From: Ruminiclostridium sp.
GTDB lineage: Bacteria > Bacillota_A > Clostridia > Oscillospirales > Ruminococcaceae
Direction: 5' to 3'
Length of the DNA: 9,167 nucleotides
Assembly (NCBI GenBank): GCA_017550775.1
Contig: JAFZOA010000610.1
Location: 1 to 9,167, forward strand
In this document: piece by piece, positions 5,733 to 9,167 of the stretch
Layout of the letters: each line of letters starts with the position of its first letter
Position numbering within the stretch: the stretch's first letter is position 1
Notes under the pieces: generated by a model
The model's database searches: none
The model's input: only the letters and a program-made list of their open reading frames with translations
What the model was told of the DNA's origin: nothing
Program-made: the position numbers and the translations under genes

Positions 5733-7170
5733 ATAAATTTGCGTTCACTCATCCGTCAATCGTTGTTTGAGGTATATCCTTAATCCGGACAAGACCGAGG
5801 ATTTGTTATATACCGCCTCATTGAATTGCCTATGTGACGCGGACGCGGCGTACCTTGCTATGAAGATGATTTACGAGCACTATTCCGGCAAGAGCTACGA
5901 CGAGCCCCTGCGGCAATCTGGCAAGAACCGAGTCAAGGCTATTCACTACATACAATCATTTTCGCCCGATGAAGAGATAACTCCGTAACAAGCACACCGG
6001 ATAGCAAAAGCGTTTGTACGTAAGACCTTCGGCGATGATGTGCAAGTCGTTATTGCTACCCACTGCGATAAGGCTCATGTGCATAGCCATATAGTTATCA
6101 ACACCTATTCCGTGACTGGGCGTAAATACTATGATAATTGGAACAGCCGCGAGCACGCGCGGGAATACTCCGACAGGGTATGTCTGGCATTTGGATTTAA
6201 ACCTCTTGAACGCCGAAAATGGGGTAAAGGAATAAAGTATAACGAATGGGAGCATCGCCGCAGTGGGACTTCGTGGAAACAGCAGATCTGTACCGATATC
6301 GACTCGCTGATACCCTCGGTCAAAGACATAGACGAACTATATGAGGAACTAACGTCGCGGGGTTATGAGATCAAGCACGGAAAGTACACTTCTATCCGTG
6401 CCGAGGGTCAGCAAAGATTTGTCCGCTTGAAAACGCTCGGCGAGGATTACACCGAAGATAATCTGCGCTCGCGCATACTGTGGCGTGACGACTTGGGTAA
6501 CGCACTTCTGCACGGCTCCGAACGGGCTCTTTCGCCGATACAGTCGGTATATGTAAGCACCATTGAGCGGCTACATATCCTGATAGCCGACAGGAAAAAG
6601 ATTCCGCATCCGCGAAGCCCCGACTTGCCATATCTCCCAAACAACGACCGCTATGTGTACATCGTCTCCGCGCAGTTATCCATTCTGAACCGCGATAACA
6701 TCGGTTCCGTTGAGGAACTCGAAGGGGAAATGTCACGATTAAAGGACGAGTATGAGAGCGCGATGAAGGAAATCAACGTGCTCACCGCCGAGCACACCCA
6801 ATCAGATGGTATCATATCGCAGGCGGAACAATACTTCGGACTTCTCGAAAAGGCTAACCGTTCGGCGGCGGAAGAAGTTATGCTCAACCTGTGCAGGCGA
6901 ACGGCTTTGAACAACGGTATTCATGATCGCTCCGACCTTAACCGGCTGAAAAAGGCAAAAGCCGAACAGGACGCACGGTTATCGGAACTGCGGAAAGCCT
7001 TTGAGAGCGCCAAGAAGCAGTACGAAGTCTATTCGGATATCGCCAACACATATCGTGATATTTGTACCGGCGACTACATCTCACGACTAATTGTCGCGGA
7101 AAAGGAGAAACAGGAAGAAACTCAAAAACAGCAGACCGCACCACAGAAAAAGAAAGGTCAGCGGAGATAA
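5719..7170 (+). pseudogene. MOBP-type relaxase (MobA/VirD2-like), interrupted by two in-frame TAA codons
   Basis: A relaxase nicks oriT and pilots the strand during conjugative mobilization. The 483-codon frame from ATG 5719 begins MPILK, hits TAA at codon 6 (5734-5736), and then reads ICVHSSVNRCLRYILNPDKT. The likely nicking tyrosine is Tyr19 in LRYILNP. The block AIHYIQSFSPDEEITP ends at a second TAA at codon 90 (5986-5988); the next residues, QAHRIAKAFVRKTFGDD, continue perfectly, so this TAA most likely replaced Glu (GAA). Motif III follows as HCDKAHVHSHIVIN, with His115, 120, 122 and 124. A long charged, probably coiled-coil region (about 333-440) leads to a basic tail QKKKGQRR. The tyrosine and the metal-binding histidines are therefore on opposite sides of a stop. 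No frameshift is needed, which points to recent decay. A GGAG lies 14 nt before the start. Confidence 0.85.
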
Positions 7171-7372
7171 GCATTAAACGATGAAGTTTAGCAGAGGAAA
7201 TAATAAGACCGAACAACTTTAACTTTTCCTTTGCAGCTTTCAATGTAAGTCTGCTGGTCCAATCAGAGTCTTCTGTAACAGTCTCTTTAAGCTGCTCATA
7301 TTTATCTATATATTCACGCCATTCAGTGATAGTGTATGGCTTATTTATAGTCTCTCTTGCAGTAATATTCAT
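6938..7372 (-). CDS. Hypothetical protein, probably truncated; only the N-terminal ~67 codons look authentic
   Basis: The gene has a near-ideal start: GGAGG 7 nt before ATG 7372, behind a consensus promoter. The first 67 residues (MNITARETINKPYTITEWRE then YIDKYEQLKETVTEDSDWTS) are mostly helical and charged, with no family I recognise. From about 7170 downward the frame is antisense to the 3' end of the relaxase and becomes Arg/Ser/Val-rich without order, so this part is most likely a chance extension. The simplest reading is a small gene cut at its 3' end when the relaxase-bearing element arrived or was rearranged. It is transcribed divergently from the XRE regulator, which may control it; a toxin-antitoxin-like or phage-type module is possible but unproven. 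Confidence 0.45.
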   Translation of the reverse strand: MNITARETINKPYTITEWREYIDKYEQLKETVTEDSDWTSRLTLKAAKEKLKLFGLIISSAKLHRLMLISADLSFSVVRSAVFEFLPVSPFPRQLVVRCSRRYKYHDMCWRYPNRLRTASWRSQRLSAVPITVRPVRLLPFSAG

Positions 7373-7395
7373 TGTTCTACCTCCATGTGTTTTTT

Positions 7396-7424
7396 ATTAT
7401 ACCACAACATAAACGTTTTGTCAA
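7396..7424 (-). promoter_or_regulatory. Consensus sigma-A promoter for the minus-strand small gene
   Basis: Read on the minus strand, TTGACA (7424-7419) and TATAAT (7401-7396) are separated by 17 nt, a full match to the consensus in both boxes. Such a strong promoter facing away from a repressor gene is commonly repressor-controlled. The palindrome AAACGTTT (7411-7418) sits inside the spacer and would be a natural operator. Confidence 0.85.
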
Positions 7425-7461
7425 TAACAACCATATTTCTTTTTAATAAACGCTCCTGTTT

Positions 7462-7470
7462 TGGTATAAT
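7462..7470 (+). promoter_or_regulatory. Extended -10 promoter for the XRE regulator
   Basis: TGG followed by TATAAT (7465-7470) forms an extended -10 element. The corresponding -35 region is poor (TTTAAT, 7442-7447), which the extended -10 can compensate for. Transcription would start about 13 nt before the ATG, giving a very short leader carrying AAAGGGGTG. Confidence 0.7.
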
Positions 7471-7489
7471 AAACAAAAGGGGTGTTTGT

Positions 7490-7813
7490 ATGGTAAAAAA
7501 TCTGAAAAAGCTCCGTGAAGAGCACGGGCTGTCGCAGCAGCGTCTTGCAGAGCTTCTCGATGTGACACAGCAGGCTGTCTATAAATATGAAAAAACTTCG
7601 ATAGAACCCGATATTGACACGCTTATAGCAATGGCTGATATACTGCACACGACGGTGGATTTCCTTATCGGCAGGGATAAGTCCGAAGCGCCAAGCCTTG
7701 ATCTTACCGCCGACGAAGCGAGCTGCATAAAAAGCCTGAGAAAACAACCACTCAAAGTGCGCGAGAACTTCTATCGGCTTGCAGATAGCTTAACGCAGTC
7801 CCGTAAGAACTGA
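7490..7813 (+). CDS. XRE-family helix-turn-helix transcriptional regulator
   Basis: This 107-residue DNA-binding protein has an HTH_3 (Cro/C1-type) domain over roughly residues 5-60: LKKLREEHGLSQQRLAELLD, then VTQQAVYKYEKTSIEPDIDT and LIAMADILHTTVDFLIG. The recognition helix lies around VTQQAVYKYE (25-34). The C-terminal 45 residues (LTADEASCIKSLRK...) form a short helical region, probably for dimerisation. The start at 7490 is chosen because AAAGGGG is 7 nt upstream and the HTH begins at once; an open frame extends upstream to 7385 but crosses the promoter. It is divergent from the small gene at 7372 and likely binds the shared 117-bp region. Confidence 0.9.
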   Translation: MVKNLKKLREEHGLSQQRLAELLDVTQQAVYKYEKTSIEPDIDTLIAMADILHTTVDFLIGRDKSEAPSLDLTADEASCIKSLRKQPLKVRENFYRLADSLTQSRKN

Positions 7814-7844
7814 ATATATTATAGCTTATTTTTTTGGATATGTG

Positions 7845-7861
7845 GTAAGCTGTCAGCTTAC
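7845..7861. repeat. 8-bp perfect inverted repeat with 1-nt centre
   Basis: GTAAGCTG and CAGCTTAC flank a single T, 32 nt after the XRE stop codon. It is flanked by A-rich sequence on the plus side, so it is not a clear terminator in that direction. It may be an operator or a fossil end. Confidence 0.5.
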
Positions 7862-7924
7862 AAAAACTTAGGCATCCGCTTCTCGTAAACAGTATATGAA
7901 TAGGATCCTAAGGTTTTCTTCAAA

Positions 7925-7978
7925 TCATACAAAAGCAAGCAGGTGTTTTTGTGCATAATGCCGCACAAGAACACCTGC
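7925..7978 (-). terminator. Strong hairpin, terminator-like on the minus strand
   Basis: GCAGGTGTTTTTGTGC (7939-7954) pairs with 7963-7978 over 16 bp with a single G-U pair and an 8-nt loop. On the minus strand it is followed by TTGCTTTTG, so it would end leftward transcripts, for example read-through from the integrase side. It is also long enough to be a structured RNA in its own right. Confidence 0.55.
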
Positions 7979-8098
7979 CGAGAAACATAAATATCGCTTT
8001 CTTGCTCTGAATGTTGTCTTGAATCTCTTAATTTCCGTCTGACGACATCTGACGGAGCCTGCATTTTCAACTTTTTTGGTGCATTTTCGACTCCAAAT

Positions 8099-8116
8099 GT
8101 GCAGTTGTAACTGCAC
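8099..8116. repeat. 8-bp perfect inverted repeat
   Basis: GTGCAGTT and AACTGCAC flank a 2-nt centre (GT). Size and form suit a binding site for a dimeric regulator or recombination accessory protein, but nothing here identifies which. Confidence 0.45.
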
Positions 8117-8132
8117 GACAAATGCGATAAAA

Positions 8133-8168
8133 AGCCAGATATAACCGCAAATGCGATTATATCAGGCT
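8133..8168 (-). terminator. Bidirectional-looking intrinsic terminator
   Basis: AGCCAGATATAACCGC (8133-8148) and 8153-8168 form a 16-position stem with two mismatches and an AAAT loop. On the minus strand GGCTTTTTATCG follows and on the plus strand GGCTTTCTTTG follows, so both directions have a T-rich tail, with the minus side better. It would stop leftward transcription coming from the integrase. Confidence 0.6.
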
Positions 8169-8221
8169 TTCTTTGTGTGTCTGGAGTTAACACCTTAGAT
8201 ATTTACTCCGGACAGCGAGGC

Positions 8222-8260
8222 AGAAAAATACCGTCCCGAGCAAAAGCCCGAGACGGTATT
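8222..8260 (-). terminator. Intrinsic terminator just downstream of the tRNA-like sequence
   Basis: AATACCGTC (8227-8235) pairs with GACGGTATT (8252-8260) over 9 bp, with a partly paired CG-rich extension and an AAAA loop. On the minus strand the stem is followed by TTTTTCTG. It sits 18 bp beyond the CCA of the tRNA-like sequence in the same orientation, exactly where a tRNA gene's own terminator would be. That supports reading the left flank as host DNA. Confidence 0.7.
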
Positions 8261-8278
8261 CGGTGCCGCCGTTGCGGC

Positions 8279-8301
8279 TGGGGTGGGAAGTGGGATTCGA
8301 A
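8279..8301 (-). other. Candidate attachment site: copy of a tRNA gene 3' end
   Basis: Read on the minus strand, the sequence has TTCGAAT, the typical T-loop, then CCCAC (T-stem 3' strand), TTCCCAC (acceptor 3' strand), a discriminator C and an encoded CCA. The T-stem 5' side upstream (CTGGGC) no longer pairs properly and no 5' tRNA half (expected acceptor GTGGGAA) is present, so it is a partial copy and not a tRNA gene. A tyrosine integrase gene ends 71 bp away. Such integrases commonly recombine at tRNA 3' ends and leave this kind of duplicate. Confidence 0.6.
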
Positions 8302-8353
8302 GCCCAGACCTTTCCCTCAACCACGGCTTTTGTGGCCTGTTTTTCGTGTGACT

Positions 8354-8369
8354 GTGTGACCGGTCACAC
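8354..8369. repeat. 16-bp perfect palindrome next to the integrase stop codon
   Basis: GTGTGACCGGTCACAC is its own complement, with a further GTGTGAC copy at 8346-8352. It lies 2 nt beyond the integrase stop and between the integrase and the tRNA-like site. It could be an arm-type integrase or excisionase site, or the base of a stem protecting the integrase mRNA; no T-tract follows, so it is a poor terminator. Confidence 0.55.
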
Positions 8370-8371
8370 GA

Positions 8372-9167
8372 TCACATCGCCGCCTTAATGTTGTCTATAA
8401 CGCTGTTGAAGTGATTGTCTATGCGTATCTGACAATCCACTTCCTTGTTCTGCGTCGTATGTGTGTAAACGGATTTCATTATGCTCGGTGTGCTCCACCC
8501 GCCAAGCTTCTGGATATAGTCGCTTGAAATACCTAAATCATTACAGGTAGTAGCAAATTCGTGCCGGAGCTTGTGAAATGTTACTCCCTGTATATTATTT
8601 GCTTTCATCAGCTTGCTGAAGTTGTAGTGGAGATACTTGTAACCGTGCTTTATGATAAAATCCGTATCGCTGCTGTGAGGTATCGCCTTTATCTTTTCGT
8701 AAAGGTATTCCGGCAGCATATTTGTTCTTGTGCTTTTCTCCGTTTTTGTCTGTTCACGCACGATGTCCAGCCCGTCCTGATACATCCTTGTACGGCAGAT
8801 CGTGATAAACTTGCCGTCTTTGGAGATGTCGCGGAACTGCAGACCTCTGACCTCGCTCATTCTGAGCGATAGCCACGCCGCCAGAAGGCATGGGAGCTCC
8901 AGCTCGGTGCCGATGACCGGAGCCAGCACCTCCTCAACAGGCGGCAGCGGCTTTTTTATCCTGCTGTCTCTGGGAATGGTCACGGTCTTCAGATTGATCT
9001 CTATTCCCTGCATCGTCAGTACCCTTTTCAGCAGTGCGACCGCCTCTTTGATAGACTTTCCGCAGAGCCGCTCGCGGTCTTTGTTAATAGCGCGCTGAAC
9101 ATCGATAGGTTTCAGCTTGTTTATGGGGACGTCCTTTATCACCTGCAGCCGGGTGTCCTTTATCATA
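8372..9167 (-). CDS. int: Tyrosine recombinase / phage-type integrase, C-terminal 264 residues (N-terminus outside window)
   Basis: This site-specific DNA recombinase is expected to integrate and excise a mobile element. Counted from the first Met in the window, residues 13-60 resemble the end of the SAM-like core-binding domain. The catalytic domain carries Arg102 (SLRMSEVRGL), probable Lys141 (TKTEKSTR), His198 and Arg201 (TFHKLRHEFATT), Trp224 in the usual His/Trp position (LGGWSTP) and nucleophile Tyr234 (VYTHTT). The set is complete, so the enzyme should be active. The frame is open at the right edge and members usually have about 100 more residues (arm-binding domain), so the ATG at 9166 is probably internal. 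It is transcribed towards the tRNA-like attachment sequence, and ends with TGA. Confidence 0.92.
   Translation of the reverse strand, partial: MIKDTRLQVIKDVPINKLKPIDVQRAINKDRERLCGKSIKEAVALLKRVLTMQGIEINLKTVTIPRDSRIKKPLPPVEEVLAPVIGTELELPCLLAAWLSLRMSEVRGLQFRDISKDGKFITICRTRMYQDGLDIVREQTKTEKSTRTNMLPEYLYEKIKAIPHSSDTDFIIKHGYKYLHYNFSKLMKANNIQGVTFHKLRHEFATTCNDLGISSDYIQKLGGWSTPSIMKSVYTHTTQNKEVDCQIRIDNHFNSVIDNIKAAM

Larger units (their letters stand above)
7814..8371. other. Gene-free stretch rich in hairpins between the XRE gene and the integrase
   Basis: I see no convincing gene in these roughly 560 bases. A 111-codon minus-strand frame (7858-8193) spans two strong hairpins and lacks a ribosome binding site or recognisable motif. 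The region holds a 17-nt palindrome (7845-7861), terminator-like stems, a near-exact direct repeat (TGCATTTTCAACT and TGCATTTTCGACT, about 8062-8096), repeated AAATGCGAT copies (8121 and 8150 areas), and the tRNA-like attachment sequence. It reads as layered element ends rather than one regulatory region. Confidence 0.55.

Noticed and set aside
7858..8193. 111-codon minus-strand open frame
   Set aside because: It runs through two terminator-grade hairpins, has no ribosome binding site at its start and shows no recognisable motif; base composition looks intergenic.
5422..8233. 12-nt direct repeat AGAAAAATACCG shared by the oriT palindrome and the terminator at 8222 as possible element ends
   Set aside because: Both copies are half of A/T-rich hairpin stems, where such similarity arises easily; nothing else supports them as attachment sites.
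8279..8350. Complete tRNA gene on the minus strand
   Set aside because: The T-loop, acceptor 3' strand and CCA are present, but the T-stem does not pair and there are no D-arm, anticodon arm or 5' acceptor sequences upstream.

Overview
The window looks like chromosomal DNA from a gut Clostridia, most likely a Ruminococcus-type Oscillospiraceae member. This rests on moderate G+C, strong AGGAGG-type ribosome binding sites, near-consensus sigma-A promoters, Ser/Thr/Ala-rich lipoprotein linkers, and the remains of a cellulase-like lipoprotein beside Clostridia-type mobilization genes. The genus is an inference; no rRNA or marker gene is present.

Region 1 (about 1-4240, minus strand) is one operon read right to left. 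It has a near-perfect promoter (4209-4237) and a short structured leader (4133-4203). These are followed by an ABC ATPase (3347-4132), two overlapping permeases (2516-3334 and 1704-2519), a substrate-binding lipoprotein of the NMT1/THI5-like family (502-1620), and the first 134 codons of a dihydropyrimidinase (1-402). Together they suggest uptake of a pyrimidine- or hydantoin-like ring compound followed by hydrolytic ring opening. The standout is the binding protein: its order of conserved blocks is circularly permuted. The segment that normally begins the mature protein lies at the C-terminus, and the chain starts at what is normally the first hinge, behind an intact lipoprotein signal.

Region 2 (about 4420-4830, minus strand) holds the debris of a GH5-like secreted glycoside hydrolase. 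It keeps a lipoprotein signal, the N-terminal strand motif and the NEP catalytic motif, but the body is missing, one in-frame TAA is present, and a terminator remains.

Region 3 (about 5030-7170, plus strand) is a decayed mobilizable element. It contains an inverted-repeat cluster that may be oriT, a short MobC-like gene, and a MOBP-type relaxase frame broken by two in-frame TAA codons.

Region 4 (about 7171-8370) has a divergent pair: a small unrecognised minus-strand gene and a plus-strand XRE regulator, each with a good promoter. A gene-poor stretch full of hairpins follows.

Region 5 (8279-9167) has a sequence matching a tRNA 3' end, CCA included, next to the C-terminal 264 residues of a tyrosine integrase. 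The layout suggests the boundary of a second integrated element that continues past the right edge.
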